Of a stretch of DNA of 13,798 bases, positions 7,086 to 13,342 are shown piece after piece. Every line of letters starts with the position of its first letter. The stretch's first letter is position 1. Below the pieces are notes generated by a model. It was not told the DNA's origin, did no database searches, and saw only the letters and a program-made list of their open reading frames with translations. The translations under genes were made by a program, and so were the position numbers. The stretch is from an uncultured cyanobacterium. GTDB taxonomy: Bacteria > Cyanobacteriota > Cyanobacteriia > Cyanobacteriales > Geitlerinemataceae. The stretch covers positions 1-13,798 of the forward strand of contig CAKZKB010000212.1 of the NCBI GenBank assembly GCA_937121005.1, written 5' to 3'.

Positions 7086-8777
7086 TTAAGAAACCGCGAT
7101 CGCGGACTCGACCAAACGCAACAAACGCGATCGCAAGGTTGCCAACCCCAAGTTCTCCGTGGCCGAAACAAATGCAGCGCGAGGATACTGTTGTCGAGCC
7201 ACTTCTAAGGTGCTACCATCAGCACGATCGATCTTGTTAAATGCTAGCAAAACCGGCCCGGTAGCGATCGGCATTTCCTCTAAAATATCCGTCACCGACT
7301 GGATTTGCCGTTCCCAGGCCGGGTGCGACAAATCGACAACGTGCAACAACGCATCGGCTTCGGTGACTTCTTCTAAAGTTGCGCGAAACGCATCCATTAA
7401 TGTCGGTGGAAGTTCGTGAATAAAACCGACGGTATCGGTGAGTACCAGCGATCGATACTCTTCGGTTTCGGGATCTAATACCGAAAGGCGGCGGGTGGTC
7501 GGATCCAGGGTGGCGAACAGTTGGTCGGCGGCGTAAATATTGGATTCGGTGAGAGCGTTGAGTAGGGTAGACTTGCCAGCATTGGTGTAACCGACGATCG
7601 CGATCGAAGGGACATCGCGATCGACGCGCCGATCGCGCAACCGCGATCGATGGGCCTGCAAGCGATCGACCTCTTGTTGCAAGCGGTTGATGCGCCGCCG
7701 GACGGCCCGGCGTTCCGTTTCCAGTTGGGTTTCCCCCGGCCCCCGCGTTCCGATCCCGCCGCCGAGTCGAGACATGGCTTGTCCGAACCCGGTGAGGCGA
7801 GGTAAATTGTACTCCAGTTGGGCCAGTTCCACTTGTAACTTGCCGGCCCCGGTGCGGGCCCGTTGGGCGAAAATATCGAGAATGACTTCCGTGCGATCGA
7901 CGACGCGCACCCCGATCCGCGACTCCAGGTTGCGAACTTGGGCCGGCGACAAGTCGCGATCGAAGACAATTAAATTGGCACTCACGGTCTGGGCCGCCAG
8001 GGCCACCTCTTCGGCTTTCCCGGCCCCGATAACGGTTTGCGGGTGCAGGCGCTGGCGCTTTTGGGAGAGGGTTTGCAAGGTCACGCCGCCGGCCGTGTCT
8101 ACCAAACGGGCAATTTCGTCGAGGCGGTTTTGGAACTCAACGTCGCTGACTTCGGCGGTTTGTACCCCCACAATGACCGCCCGATCGCGATCGATTTCCA
8201 CCTCGCGGGCCGCACTGTAGCGCTGCCATTCAGCCTCCAGGGCCTCCACACCTTCAAGAAAATCGGGTTCGGTGAGGTTTTCTAATGTCAGTGGCGGCGA
8301 CAGGTTCCAGTTGGCTTCGGTAGGGTGGGGTTCCAACTGGGCAATATAGGCGCGATCGATGTATCCAGCTTCGCCACCGCCGCGTCGCTGAAACCCAGTC
8401 CCAGTCAGGGTTAGCACCGCTAGCGCGTCCAACCGTTGTACGGCCATGGCGGTTAAAGCAGAGGTGTCCGGTTCTCCCGGTTGCAGTTGGGTGGCGATGC
8501 AGCGAATACCACTCAAGCGGCCGGGGCCGTACCGGGGAAGGTCTAGGGGGGGAATGCGGGTTTGGCGCGGCGTACCGACTCCGACGCGCATCACCTGGCC
8601 CCGACGGTTGAGATAGGCACAGAGGGGGCGATCGATGTCGGTGCTAATGGCGGCCAGCCGTTGGGCAAATTCTCGGGTCGTCAGGCGATCGCCGGGAACG
8701 CGCTGGCGGTACAGTCGGTGCAGTTGCTTTAGCTGACTGGGTTTGAGTCCTTTGAGGTTGCCGTGAATGGTATCGAT
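7086..8777 (-). CDS. hflX: Ribosome-associated GTPase HflX (start codon unclear)
   Basis: HflX is a GTPase that binds the 50S subunit and, in studied bacteria, splits stalled or hibernating ribosomes. The HflX-specific domain holds the RGPGETQLETERR motif, followed by a helical linker. The G domain has GYTNAGKST (G1, 7592-7566), TLDPTTR (G2), DTVGF (G3), NKID (G4) and VSAT (G5). The first canonical start is a GTG at 8594, directly followed by ATG, giving 502 residues. However, the same frame stays open upstream and encodes cyanobacterial HflX N-terminal sequence (IHGNLKGLKPSQLKQL, then DRLTTREFAQRLAAIS) up to about 8777. There ATC stands where relatives, as I recall them, start with ATG, giving about 563 residues. 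No in-frame ATG, GTG or TTG lies between the upstream TAA and 8597. The coordinates follow the conserved coding sequence. A MITE-like element begins 49 bases upstream. Confidence 0.92.
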   Translation of the reverse strand: MDTIHGNLKGLKPSQLKQLHRLYRQRVPGDRLTTREFAQRLAAISTDIDRPLCAYLNRRGQVMRVGVGTPRQTRIPPLDLPRYGPGRLSGIRCIATQLQPGEPDTSALTAMAVQRLDALAVLTLTGTGFQRRGGGEAGYIDRAYIAQLEPHPTEANWNLSPPLTLENLTEPDFLEGVEALEAEWQRYSAAREVEIDRDRAVIVGVQTAEVSDVEFQNRLDEIARLVDTAGGVTLQTLSQKRQRLHPQTVIGAGKAEEVALAAQTVSANLIVFDRDLSPAQVRNLESRIGVRVVDRTEVILDIFAQRARTGAGKLQVELAQLEYNLPRLTGFGQAMSRLGGGIGTRGPGETQLETERRAVRRRINRLQQEVDRLQAHRSRLRDRRVDRDVPSIAIVGYTNAGKSTLLNALTESNIYAADQLFATLDPTTRRLSVLDPETEEYRSLVLTDTVGFIHELPPTLMDAFRATLEEVTEADALLHVVDLSHPAWERQIQSVTDILEEMPIATGPVLLAFNKIDRADGSTLEVARQQYPRAAFVSATENLGLATLRSRLLRLVESAIAVS

Positions 8778-8825
8778 AGGCGGAAGCAGCCGGAGGCTGA
8801 AGTGCGATCGTATCTTTGTATTTTA

Positions 8826-8930
8826 ATACCAATTTTCAGAATTAGTACAACAGGTGGAAATATTGATGTAGAGGCGATTCGCGAATCGCCTCTACATTGT
8901 ACCTGTTTCACCAATATCGGAAAATGGTAT
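8826..8930. mobile_element. MITE-like palindromic element, copy 1
   Basis: This 105-base element has imperfect terminal inverted repeats: ATACCAATTTTC at 8826 and GAAAATGGTAT ending at 8930. The two halves continue to match inward (GAATTAGTACAACAGGT against the complement of the right side, with a few mismatches and a gap) and meet in a perfect 32-base palindrome at 8866-8897, each half reading ATGTAGAGGCGATTCG on its own strand. It encodes no protein. A related copy lies at 12200-12300 in the opposite orientation. Short size, terminal inverted repeats and two diverged copies suggest a non-autonomous element moved by a transposase encoded elsewhere. It sits between the small gene ending at 8962 and the start of hflX. 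Confidence 0.65.
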
Positions 8931-8961
8931 AACTTGTTTGGGGATGGATGGAGATCGACTG

Positions 8962-9276
8962 CTACCCACAAGCAAACATGGTTTTATCGGGAAATTCGTG
9001 CTTCTGCCAATGTCCGATCGTTTTGGCTGCGGCTCTAATGTAGACTCTGTTGTCTTCATCCTCTGGCATCGCTGCAATTAAAGCAACTTCTCCTGTGGCT
9101 TTAGATATTCTCAAGGAGCCTTGGTTTTGACCGACAACTTTCCGTCTGTTCTTGCGCGATTCCGGATCGGGTTCCGAAACATTGCAGGAAAATTTATAAT
9201 CGACATCAGTATCCGTCTCGGCGATCTTCTCGATGTCGATACACATCCAGTCGAGGTGACGCTTGTTGGGTTTCAT
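8962..9276 (-). CDS. Conserved small protein of unknown function
   Basis: This 104-residue protein is not assigned to a named family. It looks like a genuine gene: the composition is balanced, it is hydrophilic and soluble with no signal peptide or membrane segment, and it ends in a compact WQKHEFPDKTMFACG motif. A central stretch EPDPESRKNRRKVVGQNQGS is followed by the strand-like LRISKATGEVALIAAMPED. The layout recalls small hypothetical proteins common in cyanobacterial genomes, but that is from memory. The ATG at 9276 is preceded by GAGAAGC, a weak Shine-Dalgarno. The gene reads towards hflX, separated from it by the MITE-like element, and is divergent from the fusion gene to the right, separated by an inverted-repeat element. 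Confidence 0.65.
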   Translation of the reverse strand: MKPNKRHLDWMCIDIEKIAETDTDVDYKFSCNVSEPDPESRKNRRKVVGQNQGSLRISKATGEVALIAAMPEDEDNRVYIRAAAKTIGHWQKHEFPDKTMFACG

Positions 9277-9289
9277 GCTTCTCGGGCGT

Positions 9290-9355
9290 AGAAACCCGGT
9301 TTCTGGCAGATAGCCAGATAAAATTCGAGTCTATCCTTTGAGAAACCGGGTTTCT
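9290..9355. repeat. Compound extragenic inverted repeat (AGAAACCCGGTTTCT type)
   Basis: AGAAACCCGGTTTCT at 9290-9304 is itself a palindrome around a central C, and AGAAACCGGGTTTCT at 9341-9355 is its exact complement, so the two can pair across 36 bases or fold separately. Overlapping the first copy is a small hairpin, TCTGGC at 9302-9307 with GCCAGA at 9313-9318. It fills the gap between the divergent genes at 9276 and 9456. The AGAAACC/GGTTTCT unit is a commonly seen cyanobacterial extragenic palindrome. Confidence 0.6.
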
Positions 9356-9423
9356 TGCTTGCACCTAAATGCTTACCTCTTTAGCCTACCACGCTACCCC
9401 CCTGAATGGTTACACCCAGAATA

Positions 9424-9432
9424 TGCTACAAT
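9424..9432 (+). promoter_or_regulatory. Candidate extended -10 promoter for the fusion gene
   Basis: TGCTACAAT at 9424-9432 matches an extended -10 element (TG, one base, TACAAT). No -35 is recognisable. A transcript would start near 9439, about 17 bases before the ATG at 9456. This is one reason for choosing that ATG over the upstream in-frame ATGs at 9369 and 9423, the second of which overlaps the -10 box itself. Confidence 0.35.
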
Positions 9433-9455
9433 GCGATCGAGTATTGAGAAATTAT

Positions 9456-11357
9456 ATGTTAAAAACGGTTGCTGTCACGAAAGCCATTGTCAGTCTTAAC
9501 GACGTTCGCGATCGCTTTGGGTTGCGCGAAGCGACTGACGATCGCTTTTTTCCAGAATGGCAAGAAAACTTACCGGAAATCGACAGGGACGATCGCGCCG
9601 TTCTCGATCGCCTCAAAGCACGATATTTTTACTACGCCGATGCGGGATTCCTCACGGAAGGAACGGTTAAAACTGCGATCGTGGCTCCTTTGCTAGAAGT
9701 TGCAAAACTCTACGATCCACCTTACCAAGTTCGCGCCGAACAGGGGGTTCGCATTCAGTTACCGGCCGACGAAGAGGGTCTAGTTTTAGAAGGATTTATT
9801 GATTTTTTGGTCTCTTGCCAAAATTTTTGGATTGCTATTATCGAAGCAAAACGCTACGGGTTGAATGTTTCTTTAGCCCTTCCGCAAACCCTCGCTTACA
9901 TGATGGCCGATCGGACTAACGACGATCGCCCCTTGTTTGGTCTAGCAACCAATGGAGAAGACTACATTTTCTTAAAAAGCGATCGCGCCTTAACTCTCTA
10001 TAATGTTCGTATGAACCCAAATATTGTCCGCCAAAATCCTCGTCAAGTCGCTTTTCTTGCTTTACAAGATGTCTATAAAAAAGATGCTTATGCCGATGTT
10101 GCCCTCGATCGCCAGTTAAACAAAGCGTCGCTGAGTCCGGTCGATCGCCGCTTAGCCACTGAGTTAGTTTACGGTTGCGTTCGCCGCCAGCGTACTCTCG
10201 ATTTTATCGTCGATCGCTTGGCGAAAAAATCCGCATCCAAACAACCGCCAGATCTGCGAATTATCCTCCATTTAGGTTTGTACCAACTGCGATACTTACA
10301 GCAAGTTCCCGATGCGGCGGCGGTGGATACCACTGTGGAGCTTACTAAGACAAATAAGTTAGCAGGTTTGGCAGGTTTTGTCAACGGGTTGCTCCGGCAA
10401 TCTTTGCGAACCGAGCCTCTAGAAAACTTACCAGAACATCCAGTAGAGCGCTTGGGAATTCTCTACAGCTATCCCGACTGGATTATCGAGACGTGGCAAG
10501 AACAATTTGGTTTAGAAGAAGCCGAAGAACTTTGCAAGTGGTACAATCGATCGCCAACAATTCACCTCAGAGTCAATCCCCTGCAAGCGGATATGGAAAC
10601 GGTTGAAGCAGCTATGGGCGATCGCGAGATTACCACTCAAAGAGTCGCCAACCTTTCTCAAACATTGCACCTGTTGGGCAGCGTCGGATCGATTGAAAAA
10701 TTGCCCGGTTTCGATGCTGGCTGGTGGACAGTACAGGATAGCAGCGCTCAACTGGTCACATATTTACTCGACCCACAGCCGGGAGAATTTGTCGTCGATG
10801 CTTGCGCTGCACCGGGAGGTAAGACAACTCATATTGCCGAACTGATGGCCGATCGCGGTACAATCTGGGCCTGCGATCGCGCTGAGTCGCGGTTAAAAAA
10901 AGTGACTGCCAACGCTCGCCGCTTGCAGTTAAATTCTATCCAAACGCTTGCCGGAGACAGTCGCAATTTTAGCCAATTTCAAAACCAATGCGATCGCGTT
11001 TTAGTCGATGCGCCCTGTTCCGGTTTGGGAACCCTGCACCGTCGCGCCGATCTGCGCTGGCGACAAACCCGACAGCGAGCTACCGAACTGGCCGATTTGC
11101 AGTTAGAATTGTTAGAAATGGCGGCAACTTGGGTGAAACCGGAAGGGGTTTTAGTCTATGCAACCTGTACCCTACACCCACCGGAAACTGTCGGCGTGGT
11201 ACGCTGTTTTCTCGATCGCCATGGGGACTGGAAAATTGAACCGCCACCGGCCAATTTTCCCGTTCCTGATGCGATTTTGCCCTCGGGGTCGATCGAAGTG
11301 CGATCGCACCGCCAGGACATGGACGGCTTTTTTATGGTAAAATTGCGACATCACTAA
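9456..11357 (+). CDS. rsmB: Fusion: HsdR-N-like restriction endonuclease domain + RsmB 16S rRNA m5C methyltransferase
   Basis: Residues 1 to about 185 resemble the HsdR N-terminal-like (PD-(D/E)XK) proteins of cyanobacteria: an FGLREATDDRFFPEW start, a FIDFLV strand with D116, and IIEAKR with E130 and K132, so the nuclease triad looks intact. In-frame M186 (ATG at 10011) begins a complete 448-residue RsmB, which methylates C967 of 16S rRNA (E. coli numbering) using S-adenosylmethionine. It has a NusB-like N-terminal domain (NPRQVAFLALQDVY), the SAM motif DACAAPGGK (448-456), DAPCSG with C521, and YATCT with catalytic C571. The ATG at 9456 is chosen because the family starts there and a -10 box lies just upstream; the longest frame begins at 9369. 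A TATAAT at 9999-10004 lies six bases before the internal ATG, so RsmB may also be made separately. The N-terminal domain seems to lack its usual C-terminal end. Confidence 0.85.
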   Translation: MLKTVAVTKAIVSLNDVRDRFGLREATDDRFFPEWQENLPEIDRDDRAVLDRLKARYFYYADAGFLTEGTVKTAIVAPLLEVAKLYDPPYQVRAEQGVRIQLPADEEGLVLEGFIDFLVSCQNFWIAIIEAKRYGLNVSLALPQTLAYMMADRTNDDRPLFGLATNGEDYIFLKSDRALTLYNVRMNPNIVRQNPRQVAFLALQDVYKKDAYADVALDRQLNKASLSPVDRRLATELVYGCVRRQRTLDFIVDRLAKKSASKQPPDLRIILHLGLYQLRYLQQVPDAAAVDTTVELTKTNKLAGLAGFVNGLLRQSLRTEPLENLPEHPVERLGILYSYPDWIIETWQEQFGLEEAEELCKWYNRSPTIHLRVNPLQADMETVEAAMGDREITTQRVANLSQTLHLLGSVGSIEKLPGFDAGWWTVQDSSAQLVTYLLDPQPGEFVVDACAAPGGKTTHIAELMADRGTIWACDRAESRLKKVTANARRLQLNSIQTLAGDSRNFSQFQNQCDRVLVDAPCSGLGTLHRRADLRWRQTRQRATELADLQLELLEMAATWVKPEGVLVYATCTLHPPETVGVVRCFLDRHGDWKIEPPPANFPVPDAILPSGSIEVRSHRQDMDGFFMVKLRHH

Positions 11358-11400
11358 ATTGCTGTATGTAAGGATATAGGAGAGATCGAACATGACTGTA

Positions 11401-11479
11401 AAGATCCCCCTCCCGTCCCCCTTGGTAAGGGGGAAGCCAATTAATTCCCCCCTTAATAATGAGGATTAGCGGGGATCTT
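11401..11479. repeat. Extragenic inverted repeat (AAGATCCCC type)
   Basis: AAGATCCCC at 11401-11409 is complementary to GGGGATCTT at 11471-11479, bracketing about 60 bases. Inside is a strong hairpin, CCCCCTT at 11417-11423 with AAGGGGG at 11427-11433, followed by a C-rich run and TTAATAATG that look like a decayed second unit. This resembles the GATCCCCC/AAGGGGG repeats common between cyanobacterial genes. It lies between the rsmB fusion stop (11357) and the esterase gene, could act as a 3' stabiliser or terminator, and supplies a spurious in-frame ATG at 11459. Confidence 0.6.
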
Positions 11480-11500
11480 GATGTTAAAATCGTACTGCTG

Positions 11501-12112
11501 ATGTCTATAGAAGTTCTCTCGATCGCGCCCAAAACACCCCCCACGCGAGTAATTATTTTGCTGCACGGTTGGGGCGCAAATCGCCACGATCTGGCATCTT
11601 TAGCCCCTTTACTCGATCGCCCCGACGATCTGCTGCTGTTTCCCGAAGCCCCATTTCCCCACCCGCAGGTACCGGGGGGCAAAATGTGGTACGATCTATC
11701 TAACCCTAGCTTTTTCGGCTTAAAAGAAAGTCGTCGGGAACTGCACAATTGGCTGGCAAATTTGGAAACCGAAACCCAAGTGCCCCTCTCGCGGACTATT
11801 TTAGGAGGCTTCTCCCAAGGTGGGGCCATGGCATTAGATGTGGGTCTGGATTTTCCCTTTGCAGGTTTGGTTTCCCTAAGCGGTTATTTACACTCGAACC
11901 CGCAACGTCCAGAAAATGGGTTTCCGCCAATTTTTATGGCCCATGGGATCCAAGATCCGGTGGTTCCCGTTTCCGCAGCCCGTCACGCGGGCGAAACGCT
12001 AACAGAATTGGGGGCTGTGGTAGACTATCTAGAGTTGCCCATGGCCCACGAAATTATTCCGACTGAAATCGATCGCCTGCGGAACTTTATCGCCCAGACA
12101 GATAGGTATTAG
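11501..12112 (+). CDS. Alpha/beta hydrolase, carboxylesterase/phospholipase type
   Basis: This 203-residue protein is an alpha/beta-hydrolase of the small carboxylesterase (YpfH/YtpA-like) type. It has the oxyanion-loop motif LLHGWGAN, the nucleophile elbow GFSQGG with S105, an acid D152 in HGIQDPVVP and H183 in AHEI, completing the Ser-Asp-His triad. There is no signal peptide, so it is cytoplasmic. The substrate is unknown; family members hydrolyse short acyl esters or lysophospholipids. The ATG at 11501 is chosen because the conserved fold begins soon after. The longer frame from 11459 would add 14 residues translated from the AAGATCCCC repeat. A TAAAAT at 11485-11490 could be a -10 box giving a nearly leaderless message. 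The stop codon falls inside a 7-bp tandem repeat. Confidence 0.85.
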   Translation: MSIEVLSIAPKTPPTRVIILLHGWGANRHDLASLAPLLDRPDDLLLFPEAPFPHPQVPGGKMWYDLSNPSFFGLKESRRELHNWLANLETETQVPLSRTILGGFSQGGAMALDVGLDFPFAGLVSLSGYLHSNPQRPENGFPPIFMAHGIQDPVVPVSAARHAGETLTELGAVVDYLELPMAHEIIPTEIDRLRNFIAQTDRY

Positions 12113-12134
12113 GGATTAGGTATTAGGTGTTAGG
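12107..12134. repeat. Degenerate 7-bp tandem repeat (TATTAGG/GATTAGG/TGTTAGG)
   Basis: Four consecutive 7-mers read TATTAGG, GATTAGG, TATTAGG and TGTTAGG. A fifth degenerate unit TGTTATA follows, and the preceding AGATAGG (12100-12106) looks like a further decayed unit inside the esterase coding end. The array resembles the short tandemly repeated repetitive (STRR) heptamers described in cyanobacteria. The TAG stop of the esterase gene (12110-12112) is part of the first unit. Confidence 0.65.
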
Positions 12135-12199
12135 TGTTATACCAATTCTCTGTGAGCCTGCATAGAATAGATCCCTGCCTGCGTGGGATTATGCCATTA

Positions 12200-12300
12200 A
12201 TACCATTTTTCGGACAAGGCGTTACACTTGGGAACGGGCAAACGCCGTTTGCCCCTACATATAAATTTCCATCTGTTGCAGTAATTCTAGAAATTGGTAT
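12200..12300. mobile_element. MITE-like palindromic element, copy 2
   Basis: This 101-base element runs from ATACCATTTTTC at 12200 to AAATTGGTAT ending at 12300 and has a central near-palindrome GGGCAAACGCCGTTTGCCC at 12236-12254. The complement of its right half (ATACCAATTTCTAGAATTA, then CAACAGATGGAAAT and GTAGGGGC) aligns with the left half of the copy at 8826, so the two are homologous and inverted relative to each other. An extra terminus-like ATACCAATTCTC at about 12139 suggests a partial or nested second element just upstream. Confidence 0.6.
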
Positions 12301-12382
12301 GATTCTATGCAAGTTCATGGAGTAACGGTATTAGGGGTTTCTTCCTCTGGAAGACGAATGCTTCGCCCTCTCAATGACGTTT

Positions 12383-12661
12383 TCAACTACGATCGACCCA
12401 CTTCCACAATAATAACGCTCCACCCGCACAGGTACAAAAAATTGCCCCGAACGATCGCAGGGACAAGCCTTCGGGAGGTGGGGGGGCGACATGAATGGGG
12501 GGGGGTTGTTTTCGGGCGAAGTGCGGGTTATGCAGGAGAAGCAGGGCGATCGCGGAGATTGCAACTGCCAGTATTAGCCAGATCCCCAGACCGATCGCGA
12601 CCCATTTCCAAAATGGCCGCGTTCTGCGTCGGGTTCGTCTTGGCAGTTTGGCATCGCCCAT
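12383..12661 (-). CDS. Small membrane protein, function unknown
   Basis: This 92-residue protein starts with a very basic segment (seven arginines or lysines in about 14 residues), followed by one clear membrane helix (about residues 19-43, WVAIGLGIWLILAVAISA and on), a proline-rich stretch with PPP and PPPP near residues 53-63, and a weaker second hydrophobic segment near the end. The positive N-terminus predicts a cytoplasmic tail. It is not assigned to a family. Support comes mainly from context: its ATG is 12 bases after the stop of the upstream gene on the same strand, fitting an operon. Proline codons lie in runs of seven and nine C on this strand, which may slip. A competing frame on the other strand (12307-12732) looks less protein-like. 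Confidence 0.5.
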   Translation of the reverse strand: MGDAKLPRRTRRRTRPFWKWVAIGLGIWLILAVAISAIALLLLHNPHFARKQPPPIHVAPPPPEGLSLRSFGAIFCTCAGGALLLWKWVDRS

Positions 12662-12673
12662 GCAGTTTTGACA

Positions 12674-13342
12674 CTATTCTAACACCAAATCCGATTGTAA
12701 CGTCAAGTCTAAATCGCGGTTGGGATCGATGACAATCACCTCAGTCGTTTCGCGATCGAGAATCACTCCCGCGATCGCCCCTAAACCCGCACCCACCAAG
12801 ACTTCTCTCAAGTCAATATCCCCGGTAATTTCGGCTAGAATTGCCGCCGCCGCCGCCCCAATCAGGGCTTTTTCTAGGATATCATCCAAATCAGCCCCTT
12901 CTTTAATTTCTTCGCGTTCCGTCACCGTTTCTGAGGTGGCGTAGAGATCCATCGACTCGCGGTTGCGGGGAATCATTTCTTCGGCGACAAAGCGAGAACC
13001 ATCGCGATAGGGTTGAATTTCGCCGATAATTTCGCTACCTTCAGCGATTAAAACTGTGCCTCGGGGGGAGGTAATGTCTTCGCGAACTTCTAGGGTTACG
13101 GGGAGGACTTCTTCGGGAGTGACGACAATGGTTTCAACTTCTGAATGTGCGACGCGAATTAAGGTGCCCGCCGGAATGACAGCATCGCTGCGTCGCCGTT
13201 CGTTGCGAGGGGTTGAGTAGTCGCGATCGCGGTTGGGTTCGGGTTGGAATTGCGCCGAGGCTCGAGCGATCGAAACCAGGGGTAACATAATACTGAGGGT
13301 CAACCCGACAGCAAGGGTGCGGACTGCGGCTTTTGCGTTCAT
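12674..13342 (-). CDS. Secreted TrbI/VirB10-like conserved cyanobacterial protein
   Basis: The 222-residue protein begins with a clear signal peptide ending in ARASA-Q (cleavage after A30). After a low-complexity charged linker comes a beta-rich region starting IPAGTLIRVAHSE, with TSPRGTVLIAEGSEIIGEI, then a glycine/alanine-rich hydrophobic segment (about residues 159-195) and the ending DPNRDLDLTLQSDLVL. This pattern is known from cyanobacterial proteins annotated as conjugal-transfer TrbI-like. There is no conjugation gene nearby, so an envelope role is more likely than DNA transfer. The ATG at 13342 is chosen because GGAGAG (complement of 13349-13354) lies five bases upstream and the signal peptide starts there; a longer frame from 13390 would bury it. 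The start overlaps the stop of the GFA-family gene as ATGA. Confidence 0.8.
   Translation of the reverse strand: MNAKAAVRTLAVGLTLSIMLPLVSIARASAQFQPEPNRDRDYSTPRNERRRSDAVIPAGTLIRVAHSEVETIVVTPEEVLPVTLEVREDITSPRGTVLIAEGSEIIGEIQPYRDGSRFVAEEMIPRNRESMDLYATSETVTEREEIKEGADLDDILEKALIGAAAAAILAEITGDIDLREVLVGAGLGAIAGVILDRETTEVIVIDPNRDLDLTLQSDLVLE

Noticed and set aside
7687..8220. 177-codon open frame antisense to hflX
   Set aside because: It is rich in Arg, Ser, Thr and Pro, as expected for the antisense of a GC-rich coding frame; HflX motifs on the other strand are unambiguous.
8644..8832. TTG-started minus-strand frame that might supply a frameshifted hflX N-terminus
   Set aside because: The conserved HflX N-terminal sequence lies in the same frame as the main gene, so no frameshift is needed; this frame gives proline- and arginine-rich nonsense.
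12100..12300. Repeat cluster considered as a CRISPR array
   Set aside because: Repeat units are 7 bp or long palindromes without regular spacers of 30-40 bases, and no cas gene is present.
12307..12732. 141-codon open frame on the plus strand
   Set aside because: It overlaps the membrane-protein gene and the end of the TrbI-like gene on the other strand, starts in the tail of a MITE-like element, and has no recognisable domain or coherent composition.
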